Of a stretch of 64,000 nucleotides of DNA, positions 1 through 8,196 are shown in pieces. The DNA is from Thiosocius teredinicola (GTDB taxonomy: Bacteria; Pseudomonadota; Gammaproteobacteria; Chromatiales; Chromatiaceae). Each line of letters opens with the position of its first letter. Position 1 is the stretch's first letter. Below the pieces are notes generated by a model. It ran no database searches and was not told where the DNA came from. It was given only the letters and a program-made list of their open reading frames with translations. Position numbers and translations under genes: made by a program. The DNA is taken from positions 4,513,297 through 4,577,296 of the forward strand of contig NZ_CP019936.1 of assembly GCF_002009425.1 (NCBI RefSeq), in the 5' to 3' direction.

Positions 1-220
1 ACTGCAGTACCCGGCGCTGACGCTCGCGACGCTTGTCCAGGCTGGTGTCGGCCGCGGCCGGCGTCTCGCCACTCTCCGGCAGTTCGAGCTTTTCGGCATC
101 CACCGGCGGCGGGCGCTGGCTAAAATGCACCTGGCCATTGCTGTCGGTCCAGCGGTACACCTCGGCGGCAAACGCAGACGCAGTCAGCAGAAATGCGCCG
201 AGCATCAACAAGAGTCTCAT
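1..220 (-). CDS. DUF4124-domain secreted protein (3' part outside window)
   Basis: Read on the minus strand from an ATG at 220, the protein starts MRLLLMLGAFLLTASAFAA, a clear signal peptide. It continues EVYRWTDSNGQVHFSQRPPP, the DUF4124 signature (aromatic-rich Y-x-W-x-D-x-x-G-x-V-x-F/Y-S). A charged KRRERQRR stretch begins near the window edge and the gene runs off the left end, so about 73 residues are visible. A strong ribosome binding site (GGAGGAAG) sits just upstream of the ATG. The family is periplasmic and common in gammaproteobacteria; its function is unknown. It is transcribed divergently from the channel gene at 338. Confidence 0.85.
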   Translation of the reverse strand, partial: MRLLLMLGAFLLTASAFAAEVYRWTDSNGQVHFSQRPPPVDAEKLELPESGETPAAADTSLDKRRERQRRVLQ

Positions 221-337
221 CCGTGGCTTCCTCCGGTGACACATCCCGCTATCATAACGCCTGCTTTACCTCCCGGGCGGCACGCCCCGTATCGCGACCG
301 CCCTGCTTGATCTTTGCGATTTAAGGACCTGATTCCG

Positions 338-2671
338 ATGACCGTTTGGCTGCGCGCCGTTCTGCTTGTCTTGCTTGCCACGCTGGCGACTGCCGGCGCG
401 TGCCTGGCGGAAGCCGGTTTCGTGGATGAGAAGGAAACCGGCAAGTGGTCCGATAGCGCGAGCAAACGTCTCAAGGAGATCAGCGCCGACCTGCAGAAGT
501 GGAAGGACGCGCCACCGGCGGGCGAACGGTTGAGCGAGGCACAAAGCGAGGTATTGAAGATTCGCGAGCGCGCCGAGCAGTGTGTCGCCGATTTCAGTGC
601 GCATCTGGCCAGCGTCAAGGAACGCCTTGCGGCACTCGGCGAGCCCGGCGAAAAGGCCGCCAGCGAAATTCAGGCCACGCAAAAGAAGTTTGAGAAAGAC
701 CAGCAGGACATCGAACAGCAACTTGCCGTCTGTCGATTGACGTCGATCGGTGCGCGCGATCTGCGCAACGAGTTGACCGCGCAGTGGCAGGCGATGGTCT
801 CGCGCCAGTTGCTGCATCACGACAAAGACATATGGGAGACGACGACCGACGTACTGGTCAACGGCTTGTCGTTCGACTCCACCAAGAAGATCGGTTTCGA
901 ACCCTGGCCGGCGCTGGGCGCCGGCGCATTGCTATTGGCGATCCTGACGCCGATCGCACTGATGCTGTCGCGCATGCTGCGTGGGCGCTTCCCGATGCCG
1001 GACCCGGAAACCGCCAACCCACCGCAACGCAGCACGATCCTGGCCGATCTCTACAGTCGCCGCCTGCCGTGGTTGGCAGTCGGGCTGACCGTTGTCGTCA
1101 CCCTGTATCTCGCCGGTGCAGCACCGCTCGCGGCATTTGGTGCCGCGCTATTGATATCCGCCTGCGTTGCACCGCTTATCCAGTTGCTCGTCTGCCAGGG
1201 CAAACTGAACTGCGCAGAAAGCGTGCCCGCGCGGCTGTTGCTCGACCTGGTGCTGGTCGCCGGCGCACTCGTGCTGATGGGCGCACATGACTACCTGCCG
1301 GGCGACGCCGTTCCCATGTTGCGCGCGCTGTTCCTGCTGGCGCTGGTCGGAGTCGCCGGCTGGTTGATGCGCAAGCTCTACCAGCGCGACGACCTGTCGA
1401 CGTTGCGCAGCCTGCGCCTGCCGATCGGTATCGCCCTACTTGCCGGCCCGACCGCGGACTGGCTCGGTTACCCCAACCTCGGCATGTTCCTGACACTGGG
1501 CATCTACGGTACGGCGGTCGGCGTATTGCTGGTCTGGCTCGGCCTGTCGTTGATCGGCCACCTGTTCGATTCGCTCAAAGACAGTGACGCCGAGTCGCAA
1601 TCGGCGTTGCGCAAACGACTCGGCTATTCACGCGGCGAGAAAGTCCCGGGCGTCGGGATGTTGCATTGGGTGGTGCGCATCGGCGCACTTGTCGGACTCG
1701 GTTACTGGCTGCTGTATGCCTGGCAGGTATCGGAGTCGGACACCGCGCTGGTGCGCGATGTGCTCCACCAGGGTTTCCAGGTTGGCGCCGTACGTATCGT
1801 ACCGTCCAAGCTGATCCTGGCGCTGCTGTCGTTCCTGGTTCTGCTGAGCCTCGCCAGATGGCTGCGCACCCAACTGGGTGAGCGCTGGCTGACCCGCACC
1901 AACCTCGATTCGGGTGCGCGTCAATCGGTCGTGTCGCTGACCAGTTACGCCATCGTCGGCATCGCGATCATGCTGGCCCTGAGCATGGCCGGGCTGGACT
2001 TTCAAAACCTCGCCATCGTCGCCGGTGCCTTATCGGTCGGTATCGGTTTCGGCCTGCAGAACATCGTCAATAACTTCGTATCGGGCCTGATCCTGCTGTT
2101 CGAGCGACCGGTGCGCCCGGGAGACTGGGTGGTGGTCGGCCAGACGCAGGGTTATGTACGCAAGGTCAGTATCCGCTACACCCTGATCCAGACGTTCGAC
2201 CGCGCAGAAGTACTGGTACCGAACTCAGAACTGATTTCCAACCAGGTTACCAACCTGACATTGTCGGACCCGTTCGGCCGGGTGATTGTGCCGGTCGGCG
2301 TCGCCTACGGCAGCGACACGCGCCAGGTGCGCGACATTCTGCAGAAGGTGGCACGCGAACATCCGCTCACGGTATTGCACGATCCGCGCGTCAGCCCGCC
2401 GCAGGTCTTCTTCATGGACTTCGGCGACAGCTCGCTGAACTTCGAACTGCGGTTCTTCATTCGCAATATCGACTACAAACTGTCGGCCAAGAGTGATGCA
2501 TTGTTTGCGATCGACGACGCGTTCCGCGAAGCTGGCATAGAGATACCGTTTCCGCAGCGCGTCGTGCATCGTCCGGCCGGAGAACCGGTCGAAACCAAGA
2601 GCGAATCCGCACAGATTCCGGGGAAACCCGGGCCGGCAGAAAAAGGCGACAAAGAGGACGAAGACACATGA
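338..2671 (+). CDS. MscS-family mechanosensitive ion channel, large multi-domain type
   Basis: A membrane channel of about 777 residues expected to open under membrane tension and release solutes after hypo-osmotic shock. After an N-terminal signal/anchor there is a charged, coiled-coil-prone extracytoplasmic region (roughly residues 25-165), then about ten hydrophobic segments. The MscS core follows, with the pore helix rich in Gly/Ala (ALSVGIGFGLQNIVNNFVSG) and then LLFERPVRPGD. The C-terminal cytoplasmic beta/alpha domain ends in a charged Lys/Glu/Pro tail. The ATG at 338 is preferred over an upstream in-frame TTG because AAGGA lies ten bases before it. It is larger than MscS and closer in plan to MscK/MscM-type channels. 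It overlaps the next gene by four bases (ATGA), so it is probably co-transcribed with the rim genes. Confidence 0.88.
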   Translation: MTVWLRAVLLVLLATLATAGACLAEAGFVDEKETGKWSDSASKRLKEISADLQKWKDAPPAGERLSEAQSEVLKIRERAEQCVADFSAHLASVKERLAALGEPGEKAASEIQATQKKFEKDQQDIEQQLAVCRLTSIGARDLRNELTAQWQAMVSRQLLHHDKDIWETTTDVLVNGLSFDSTKKIGFEPWPALGAGALLLAILTPIALMLSRMLRGRFPMPDPETANPPQRSTILADLYSRRLPWLAVGLTVVVTLYLAGAAPLAAFGAALLISACVAPLIQLLVCQGKLNCAESVPARLLLDLVLVAGALVLMGAHDYLPGDAVPMLRALFLLALVGVAGWLMRKLYQRDDLSTLRSLRLPIGIALLAGPTADWLGYPNLGMFLTLGIYGTAVGVLLVWLGLSLIGHLFDSLKDSDAESQSALRKRLGYSRGEKVPGVGMLHWVVRIGALVGLGYWLLYAWQVSESDTALVRDVLHQGFQVGAVRIVPSKLILALLSFLVLLSLARWLRTQLGERWLTRTNLDSGARQSVVSLTSYAIVGIAIMLALSMAGLDFQNLAIVAGALSVGIGFGLQNIVNNFVSGLILLFERPVRPGDWVVVGQTQGYVRKVSIRYTLIQTFDRAEVLVPNSELISNQVTNLTLSDPFGRVIVPVGVAYGSDTRQVRDILQKVAREHPLTVLHDPRVSPPQVFFMDFGDSSLNFELRFFIRNIDYKLSAKSDALFAIDDAFREAGIEIPFPQRVVHRPAGEPVETKSESAQIPGKPGPAEKGDKEDEDT

Positions 2672-3105
2672 CGCATGCCAAGCAGGCATTGGGTTGGCGC
2701 GAATGGCTGGCGTTGCCGGATATCGGCATTCCATTGATCAAGGCCAAGGTCGATACCGGGGCCCGCACATCGTGTCTGCATGCATTCTACGTGGAGCCGT
2801 TTCGGCGGGACCACAAGGACTTCCTGCGCTTCGGCGTCCATCCAATGCAAAATGACGCGCAACAAGTGCTACATTGCGAAGCACAGATAGCCGATCAGCG
2901 TCAGGTTTCCGATTCAGGTGGGCACCGCGAACTGCGCTTCGTGATCCGTACCCGGCTGCAGATACTTGATTTCGATGATGAGATCGAACTGACACTGACC
3001 AACCGCGACAGCATGCGTTTCCGCATGCTGCTGGGTCGCACCGCATTGGTTGCTGCGAACCTGGTCGTCGATTCGTCGGCTTCATACCTCGCCGGCAAAC
3101 CGTAA
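2668..3105 (+). CDS. rimB: RimB-type retropepsin-like protease (PF05618 family)
   Basis: A 145-residue protein of the retropepsin-like 'ATP-dependent zinc protease' family (RimB in pseudomonads), which works with RimK to turn over poly-glutamate tails on ribosomal protein S6. The catalytic Asp-Thr-Gly motif is visible as VDTGARTS (Asp at residue 29), and the fold signature LLGRTAL lies near the C-terminus. Family function is from established knowledge of the rim system; the identity here rests on the DTGA motif and the rimK neighbour. Its start overlaps the stop of the channel gene, and rimK follows 17 bases after its stop. Confidence 0.85.
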   Translation: MTHAKQALGWREWLALPDIGIPLIKAKVDTGARTSCLHAFYVEPFRRDHKDFLRFGVHPMQNDAQQVLHCEAQIADQRQVSDSGGHRELRFVIRTRLQILDFDDEIELTLTNRDSMRFRMLLGRTALVAANLVVDSSASYLAGKP

Positions 3106-3122
3106 ACACAAAAGGCCTGACT

Positions 3123-4028
3123 ATGAAAATTGCCGTTCTCTCGCGCAACAGCAAACTGTATTCGACCCGCCGCCTGGTGGAAGCCGCGCAACAACGTGGT
3201 CATGAAGTTCGCGTGCTCGACGCGCTGCGGTGCTACATGAACATCACCTCTTTGCGCCCGACGATTCACTACAAGGGCGAGAACCTGACCGGCTTCGATG
3301 CGGTGATTCCGCGTATCGGCGCATCGGTTACGTTCTACGGCACCGCCGTGTTGCGGCAGTTCGAGATGATGGGCGTGTATCCGCTTAACGAATCGGTGGC
3401 GATCACCCGCTCGCGCGACAAGCTGCGCTCGCTGCAACTGCTGGCGCGCAAGGGCATCGGCCTGCCGGTTACCGGCTTTGCCCATTCGCCCGACGACGTG
3501 CAGGACATGCTGAAGATGGTGGGCGGTGCGCCGGCCGTCATCAAACTGCTTGAAGGCACACAGGGTATCGGCGTGGTGCTGGCCGAAACCGAAAAGGCGG
3601 CCGAGAGTGTGATCGAGGCATTCATGGGCCTGAAGGCCAACATCCTGATCCAGGAGTTCATCAAGGAGGCCGGCGGCGCCGACATCCGCTGCCTGGTCGT
3701 CGGCGGTAAGGTGGTCGCCGCGATGAAGCGACAGGGCAAGGAGGGTGAGTTCCGCTCGAACCTGCACCGTGGCGGCAGTGCTACGCTGGTTCGCCTGACG
3801 CCGGAAGAACGCTCAACCGCGACGCGTGCCGCCAGCATCATGGGGCTGAATGTCTGCGGCGTCGACATCCTGCGTTCGAATCACGGCCCGGTGGTGATGG
3901 AGGTGAACTCATCACCCGGGCTCGAGGGCATCGAAGCTGCGTCGAAGAAAGACGTCGCCGGCATGATCATCGAGTTCATCGAGAAAAATCAGAAACCCAA
4001 CAATACCAAGACCCGCGGAAAAGGCTGA
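3123..4028 (+). CDS. rimK: RimK, ATP-grasp ligase modifying ribosomal protein S6
   Basis: 301 residues, the same size as E. coli RimK (300). It begins [20 protein letters not shown], typical of RimK. ATP-grasp features are visible: the lysine/glycine-rich ATP loop ([13 protein letters not shown]), the adenine-binding [10 protein letters not shown], and the metal-binding [14 protein letters not shown] near the C-terminus. The enzyme adds glutamates to the C-terminus of ribosomal protein S6 and can make poly-alpha-glutamate. It sits between the rimB-like protease and an aspartoacylase-like gene, an arrangement seen in other gammaproteobacteria. The next ATG comes one base after the stop. Confidence 0.95.
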   Translation: MKIAVLSRNSKLYSTRRLVEAAQQRGHEVRVLDALRCYMNITSLRPTIHYKGENLTGFDAVIPRIGASVTFYGTAVLRQFEMMGVYPLNESVAITRSRDKLRSLQLLARKGIGLPVTGFAHSPDDVQDMLKMVGGAPAVIKLLEGTQGIGVVLAETEKAAESVIEAFMGLKANILIQEFIKEAGGADIRCLVVGGKVVAAMKRQGKEGEFRSNLHRGGSATLVRLTPEERSTATRAASIMGLNVCGVDILRSNHGPVVMEVNSSPGLEGIEAASKKDVAGMIIEFIEKNQKPNNTKTRGKG

Positions 4029-4029
4029 C

Positions 4030-5079
4030 ATGGCGAAACAACGACCTCAGTTCGAGATCGGCGATACCACCGTCGCAGCCGGACAACGTCAGGTCGTCAG
4101 CATTCCACTGCCGGGTCTCTACACCAACGACCCGGTCAGCATGCCGGTGCATGTGGTGCACGGCAAGAACGATGGCCCCATCGTCTTCATCAGCGCCGCG
4201 GTACACGGCGACGAGATCAACGGTGTGGAGATCATTCGCCGCCTGCTCCGCACCCCCCAGTTGAAACGGATACGCGGCACCTTGCTGGCGGTGCCGATCG
4301 TCAACGTGTTCGGGTTCCACAACCGTTCGCGTTACCTGCCCGACCGCCGCGACCTGAACCGCAGTTTTCCCGGCAGCGAAACCGGATCCCTTGCCGGCAG
4401 GCTGGGCTTTGCCTTCATGTCGCAGGTCGTCGAGCGTTCCGACCTGGGTATCGACCTGCATACCGCTGCGATCCATCGCGACAACCTGCCGCAGATTCGC
4501 GCAGACATCAACGATCCGATCCTTGAGCCCCTGGCAAAGGCATTCAGTGCGCCAGTATTGCTGCACTCCGCTGCGCCCTCAGGTTCGTTGCGCGGTGCGG
4601 CGGCCGACCTCGGTGTGCCCGTTATGGTTTACGAAGCGGGAGAAGCATTGCGCTTCGAAGAGGTTTCGATCCAGATCGGGCTGCGCGGCATCATCAATGT
4701 GTTGCGCCGTCTGGCGATGCTTCCACCGAGCAAACGTCAACCAAGCCGGCCGAGCGCCGTACTGCGTTCGAGCAGTTGGCAGCGCGCGCCGCACAGCGGC
4801 ATTCTGCGCGCTCAATCCAAGCTGGGTGCGATGGTCAGCAAGGGTGAAGTTCTGGGCGTGGTCGCCGATCCGTCCGGCGAATCCGAATTCGAAATGCCTG
4901 CACCTTACGATGGGGTCGTGATCGGCCGTACCAATCTGCCCCTGGTGTTCGAGGGCGAGGCGCTGTTTCACGTCGGGCGCACACGCCAGACGTCGCTGCT
5001 CGAACAGCACCTCGACGCACTGCAGGAACCCACGAACCTGGTACCGCCTGAGCTGATCGAGGAACCCCCCATCGTCTGA
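4030..5079 (+). CDS. Succinylglutamate desuccinylase/aspartoacylase family zinc hydrolase
   Basis: 349 residues of the M14-like AstE/AspA zinc carboxypeptidase superfamily. The zinc ligands fit H59-x-x-E62 in AAVHGDEINGVE and H144 in GIDLHTAA. The substrate-binding ROYLPDRRDLNR-like stretch is present as RYLPDRRDLNRSFPG. A C-terminal biotinyl-like beta domain (GVVADPSGE, MPAPYDGVVIG) is typical of the longer members. Genes of this type often lie beside rimK, so a substrate related to glutamate-modified peptides or N-acyl amino acids is likely, but it cannot be read from sequence. Last gene of the mscS-rimB-rimK operon. Confidence 0.85.
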   Translation: MAKQRPQFEIGDTTVAAGQRQVVSIPLPGLYTNDPVSMPVHVVHGKNDGPIVFISAAVHGDEINGVEIIRRLLRTPQLKRIRGTLLAVPIVNVFGFHNRSRYLPDRRDLNRSFPGSETGSLAGRLGFAFMSQVVERSDLGIDLHTAAIHRDNLPQIRADINDPILEPLAKAFSAPVLLHSAAPSGSLRGAAADLGVPVMVYEAGEALRFEEVSIQIGLRGIINVLRRLAMLPPSKRQPSRPSAVLRSSSWQRAPHSGILRAQSKLGAMVSKGEVLGVVADPSGESEFEMPAPYDGVVIGRTNLPLVFEGEALFHVGRTRQTSLLEQHLDALQEPTNLVPPELIEEPPIV

Positions 5080-5124
5080 AAAGGTGCGGCTCGCAACGGG
5101 GCCGATTCAATACCGGGAACAAAA

Positions 5125-5148
5125 AAAGGGCGCCCGAAGGCGCCCTTT
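5125..5148. terminator. Bidirectional Rho-independent terminator
   Basis: A perfect inverted repeat AAAGGGCGCC-CGAA-GGCGCCCTTT with A-rich and T-rich flanks on both sides. It lies between the convergent aspartoacylase-like gene and amt, so it can end transcripts from both directions. Confidence 0.9.
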
Positions 5149-5178
5149 CTTTTCGCTTACAGATCGAATGATCTGGGA

Positions 5179-6465
5179 TCAGGTGCTGGAAGACCCGCGA
5201 GCACCGGTGAATTCCGGATAGGCTTCCATACCGCACTCCGAAACATCCACACCCTCGTACTCTTCCTCTTCCGATACGCGGATACCCATGATCGCCTTGA
5301 TCACCAGCCAGACAACGAAGCTGACGACGAACACCCAGGCAAAGATGGTTCCCGCACCGACCAACTGACCGACAAAGCTTGTTTCACCGTTGGTCAGCGG
5401 CACTGCCATCAGGCCCCAGAAGCCGACCACGCCGTGCACCGAGATGGCACCGACCGGATCGTCGATCTTCATCTTGTCCAGGGTCAGGATCGAGAACACG
5501 ACGATCGCACCACCAACGGCACCGATCAGCGTGGCAGACAGGGCCGACGGAGTCGAAGGCTCGGCGGTGATGGCCACCAGGCCGGCGAGTGCACCGTTGA
5601 GTGCCATCGTCAGGTCAGCCTTGCCGAACAACAGACGGGCAACGATCAGCGCAGTCACCAGACCACCGGCAGCCGCCGCGTTGGTGTTCAGGAACACCAT
5701 GGCGACCGAGTTGGCGTTGGCGATATCGCCGAGCTTCAGCACCGAACCACCGTTGAAGCCGAACCAGCCCATCCAGAGGATGAAGGTACCCAACGTAGCC
5801 AGCGGCAGGTTGGCACCCGGGATAGCGTTCACGCGACCATCGGCGGTGTACTTGCCCTTACGCGGTCCAAGCAGCAGAACACCGGCCAGTGCAGCCGCGG
5901 CGCCTGCCATGTGAACGATGCCCGAACCGGCGAAGTCGGAGAAGCCGAAGTCGTCGCCAAGACTGTACAGACCGAAGACGCTACCGCCGCCCCAAGTCCA
6001 GTTGCCTTCCATCGGGTAGATGAAGCCGGTCATGACGACGGCGAACAACAGGAAGGCCCACAGCTTCATACGCTCGGCAACCGCGCCCGATACGATCGAC
6101 ATTGCGGTCGCAACGAACACCACCTGGAAGAAGAAGTCCGACGCGCTCGAGTAAACCGCGTCACCGTCAAAGCCGTTCTCTGCCGACGACTTCAGCGCAT
6201 CCGCGACCAGCGCTTCACCGCCTTCGATACCGGCCAACAGCACGCCACCGTCATACATCAGGTGATAGCCGATGACCATGTACATGATGCAAGCAACGGC
6301 ATACAAAGCGACGTTCTTGGTGAGGATCTCGGTCGTGTTCTTCGCACGAACGAGGCCCGACTCGAGCATGGCGAAACCTGCCGCCATCCACATAACCAGC
6401 GCACCACAGATCAGAAAATAAAACGTGTCTATGGCGTACTGGAGTTCAAAGATATGATTCTCCAT
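5179..6465 (-). CDS. amt: Ammonium transporter, Amt family
   Basis: About 428 residues with eleven or so hydrophobic helices; conducts ammonium/ammonia across the inner membrane. The two pore histidines are recognisable in GIVHMAGAAAALAG and ISVHGVVGFWG. The N-terminal WMAAGFAMLESGLVRAKN and the motif FNGGSVLKLGD are characteristic of Amt. Unlike E. coli AmtB there is no obvious cleavable signal peptide. The ATG at 6465 is preferred to a TTG nine bases upstream, because the only purine-rich stretch (GGGGG) is correctly spaced for the ATG. glnK ends 21 bases upstream, giving the classic glnK-amtB pair, in which GlnK blocks the channel when nitrogen is plentiful. Confidence 0.95.
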   Translation of the reverse strand: MENHIFELQYAIDTFYFLICGALVMWMAAGFAMLESGLVRAKNTTEILTKNVALYAVACIMYMVIGYHLMYDGGVLLAGIEGGEALVADALKSSAENGFDGDAVYSSASDFFFQVVFVATAMSIVSGAVAERMKLWAFLLFAVVMTGFIYPMEGNWTWGGGSVFGLYSLGDDFGFSDFAGSGIVHMAGAAAALAGVLLLGPRKGKYTADGRVNAIPGANLPLATLGTFILWMGWFGFNGGSVLKLGDIANANSVAMVFLNTNAAAAGGLVTALIVARLLFGKADLTMALNGALAGLVAITAEPSTPSALSATLIGAVGGAIVVFSILTLDKMKIDDPVGAISVHGVVGFWGLMAVPLTNGETSFVGQLVGAGTIFAWVFVVSFVVWLVIKAIMGIRVSEEEEYEGVDVSECGMEAYPEFTGARGSSST

Positions 6466-6486
6466 TTTTAGCAACCCCCGGCAGGC

Positions 6487-6825
6487 TTAAAGTGCTTCAG
6501 GACCGGATTCGCCTGTGCGGATGCGAATGGCCTGAGAAAGTTCGTAAACAAAGATCTTGCCGTCGCCGATCTTGCCGGTTTTGGCAGCGGCACTGATGGC
6601 TTCGATAACCGCGTCGAGCTGATCGTCATCGATCGCGATTTCAACTTTGATCTTGGGAAGGAAATCGACGACGTATTCAGCGCCGCGATACAGTTCGGTA
6701 TGGCCTTTCTGGCGACCGAATCCCTTGACTTCGATAACGGTGATACCCGTGACGCCGATGTCGGAAAGGGCTTCACGCACGTCATCGAGCTTGAAGGGCT
6801 TGATGATGGCTGCAACCAGTTTCAT
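6487..6825 (-). CDS. glnK: P-II nitrogen regulatory protein GlnK
   Basis: 112 residues, the standard P-II length. It begins MKLVAAIIKPFKLDDVREAL. The T-loop carries the uridylylation tyrosine Tyr51 (TELYRGAEY), and the P-II C-terminal signature GKIGDGKIFVYEL is intact. GlnK senses glutamine (through uridylylation), ATP/ADP and 2-oxoglutarate, and regulates Amt. A good ribosome binding site (AGGAG) precedes the ATG. Its placement between torF and amt supports expression under nitrogen limitation. Confidence 0.97.
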   Translation of the reverse strand: MKLVAAIIKPFKLDDVREALSDIGVTGITVIEVKGFGRQKGHTELYRGAEYVVDFLPKIKVEIAIDDDQLDAVIEAISAAAKTGKIGDGKIFVYELSQAIRIRTGESGPEAL

Positions 6826-6839
6826 AGGTACTTCTCCTA

Positions 6840-6866
6840 GGCCACCTGCGACAATGGCAGGTGGCC
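6840..6866. repeat. Perfect 10-bp hairpin between torF and glnK
   Basis: GGCCACCTGC, a 7-base loop, then GCAGGTGGCC. On the transcribed (minus) strand it sits just upstream of the glnK ribosome binding site and is not followed by a T run, so it is not a standard terminator. It could protect or process the mRNA, or adjust how much glnK-amt is made relative to torF. Role inferred only. Confidence 0.7.
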
Positions 6867-6903
6867 AGTGAAAAAATTAAATGGTTAGTTTTTTAGGTTC
6901 GGC

Positions 6904-7617
6904 TTACAGCGACTTGGAAACGGTGAATGCAATGTGATCGCCGCAAACAGCCGGCGTGCCGTCACACAATCCATCGTCGGCGGTATCGGTGTAGCTGAGA
7001 TCGAAACCAAAGCCGGCGTATTCGGTCGAAACACCGAGTTTCCAGTCTTCGTAGTCGAGATCAGGCAGACCGCTCTTCTCGTCGATGTCGGTCACGCCGT
7101 AGTGCGCCGAGATCGTGAAACTGCCGACCGGCACATCGATACCCAGGTCGTAGTACATGCCGTCGCCGACATCGAAGAAGTCAGGGCTGTAGTTGACGGT
7201 GAAGCCGGCTGCCAGTACGCCGAAGTCTTTGGAAATGCCAACGTGGAATTCGTCGGTATCGGTTTCATAACCGATGTTCGGATCGTTCTCGTCGCTATCC
7301 GGGTAGTTGTAACGGACGTAGCCAACGTCCAGATCGACCGGCCCAACCGTGCCCGCCCAACCCAGGTAGGTGTCGATTTCGATGCTGGATCCGGCGAAGA
7401 ACTCGTCGTCTACGTTGGAAGCCCAGATGCCGGCATAAAAGCCCGACTCGTGCTCGTAATCGAAGCCGCCCTGAATCGCAAACGAGTTATCGTTCTGCGA
7501 AATACCGCGGAAAATGTAGTTCGTGGTGAGTGCGACATTGCCACTGAACTCTGCCATTACAGATGTCGACGTCATCAACAACGCGCTGACTGCAAGGGCT
7601 GCCTTCTTCATCTTCAT
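6904..7617 (-). CDS. TorF-family putative porin (Gcw_chp type)
   Basis: 237 residues beginning with a signal peptide (KKAALAVSALLMTSTSVMA), followed by an outer-membrane beta-barrel sequence. The family opening LTTNYIFRGISQND is intact and the chain ends in the aromatic/Leu pattern VSKSL. The sequence alternates aromatic and acidic residues, as expected for barrel strands. This family is often found directly upstream of glnK-amtB and is presumed to help ammonium or small solutes cross the outer membrane; that role is inference. The ATG follows a GGGAG ribosome binding site. First gene of the nitrogen operon. Confidence 0.85.
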   Translation of the reverse strand: MKMKKAALAVSALLMTSTSVMAEFSGNVALTTNYIFRGISQNDNSFAIQGGFDYEHESGFYAGIWASNVDDEFFAGSSIEIDTYLGWAGTVGPVDLDVGYVRYNYPDSDENDPNIGYETDTDEFHVGISKDFGVLAAGFTVNYSPDFFDVGDGMYYDLGIDVPVGSFTISAHYGVTDIDEKSGLPDLDYEDWKLGVSTEYAGFGFDLSYTDTADDGLCDGTPAVCGDHIAFTVSKSL

Positions 7618-7686
7618 ATTTGGTTAACTCCCTAAGGCTGTGCTTTTGAAAAGATCGGTGTTGAACACGCGACTGCCCCAGCATTT

Positions 7687-7702
7687 AGCACGACATATGC
7701 CA
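7687..7702 (-). promoter_or_regulatory. Candidate sigma-54 (-24/-12) promoter for torF-glnK-amt
   Basis: The minus strand reads TGGCATATGTCGTGCT, with the invariant GG and GC exactly ten bases apart. It matches the consensus TGGCAC-N5-TTGCW at the key positions but not at all flanking ones. It lies about 70 bases before the torF ATG. Sigma-54 control fits the nitrogen genes. Confidence 0.45.
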
Positions 7703-7807
7703 ACGACTCTTTCTTTTTGATTTTCATTTGGTTACAGCCTGACTACGGTACCTTTTGGCGCTGCTCTCGCACCAAAAGCAAACTTTTGTGGAGAGCCCGC
7801 CCCAAGT

Positions 7808-7827
7808 TGGTGCATCATCTTGGTGCA
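7808..7827. promoter_or_regulatory. Tandem TGGTGCA half-sites, possible NtrC enhancer
   Basis: Two copies of TGGTGCA (7808-7814 and 7821-7827), each identical to one half of the NtrC operator (TGCACCA-Nx-TGGTGCA), lie about 110-140 bases upstream of the candidate torF sigma-54 promoter. A single GCACCA occurs at 7769-7774. The arms are direct repeats rather than the classic dyad, so this is only suggestive. Confidence 0.3.
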
Positions 7828-7901
7828 TTGATGAAACTGGACACCCGGAACGCGGTTTCTTACCCTTCGCTGCTCGCGGCAACTGGCCGTCGGAGGACAA
7901 C

Positions 7902-8150
7902 ATGCTGGATCCCAAACTGTTCGATGACCTGTCGCGGCGCGTCGCCGAAAACCTGCCGCGCGGCCTGCAAAATTTGCAGAACGACGTGCAACGCAACGTG
8001 CGATCGAGCGTCGAAGCCGCACTGGCGAAACTGAATCTGGTAACCCGCGAAGAGTTCGAGATTCAGCAGGCGGTGCTGCTGCGCACCCGCGAGAAACTCA
8101 AAGCGCTCGAAGATCGCGTTGCGGCCATGGAGGCCGACGCCAAGCGCTGA
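7902..8150 (+). CDS. ubiK: UbiK-family ubiquinone biosynthesis accessory factor (BMFP)
   Basis: 82 residues: an amphipathic N-terminal helix (MLDPKLFDDLSRRVAENLP), then a coiled-coil C-terminus containing the BMFP/YqiC-type pattern FEIQQAVLLRTREKLKALE. UbiK promotes aerobic ubiquinone synthesis together with UbiJ and associates with lipids. The ATG at 7902 is chosen because GGAGG lies six bases upstream; a longer reading upstream has no support. The comM-like gene follows 46 bases later, the same order as in many gammaproteobacteria. Confidence 0.92.
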   Translation: MLDPKLFDDLSRRVAENLPRGLQNLQNDVQRNVRSSVEAALAKLNLVTREEFEIQQAVLLRTREKLKALEDRVAAMEADAKR

Positions 8151-8196
8151 TCAATCCGGCCTGCTACAGCGCAGGCCCTCAGGACCAAGGAAGGTC

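Noticed and set aside
7756-7771. TGGCGC...TCGCA as a plus-strand sigma-54 promoter for ubiK
   Set aside because: Spacing is right but several consensus bases differ and ubiK is a housekeeping gene.
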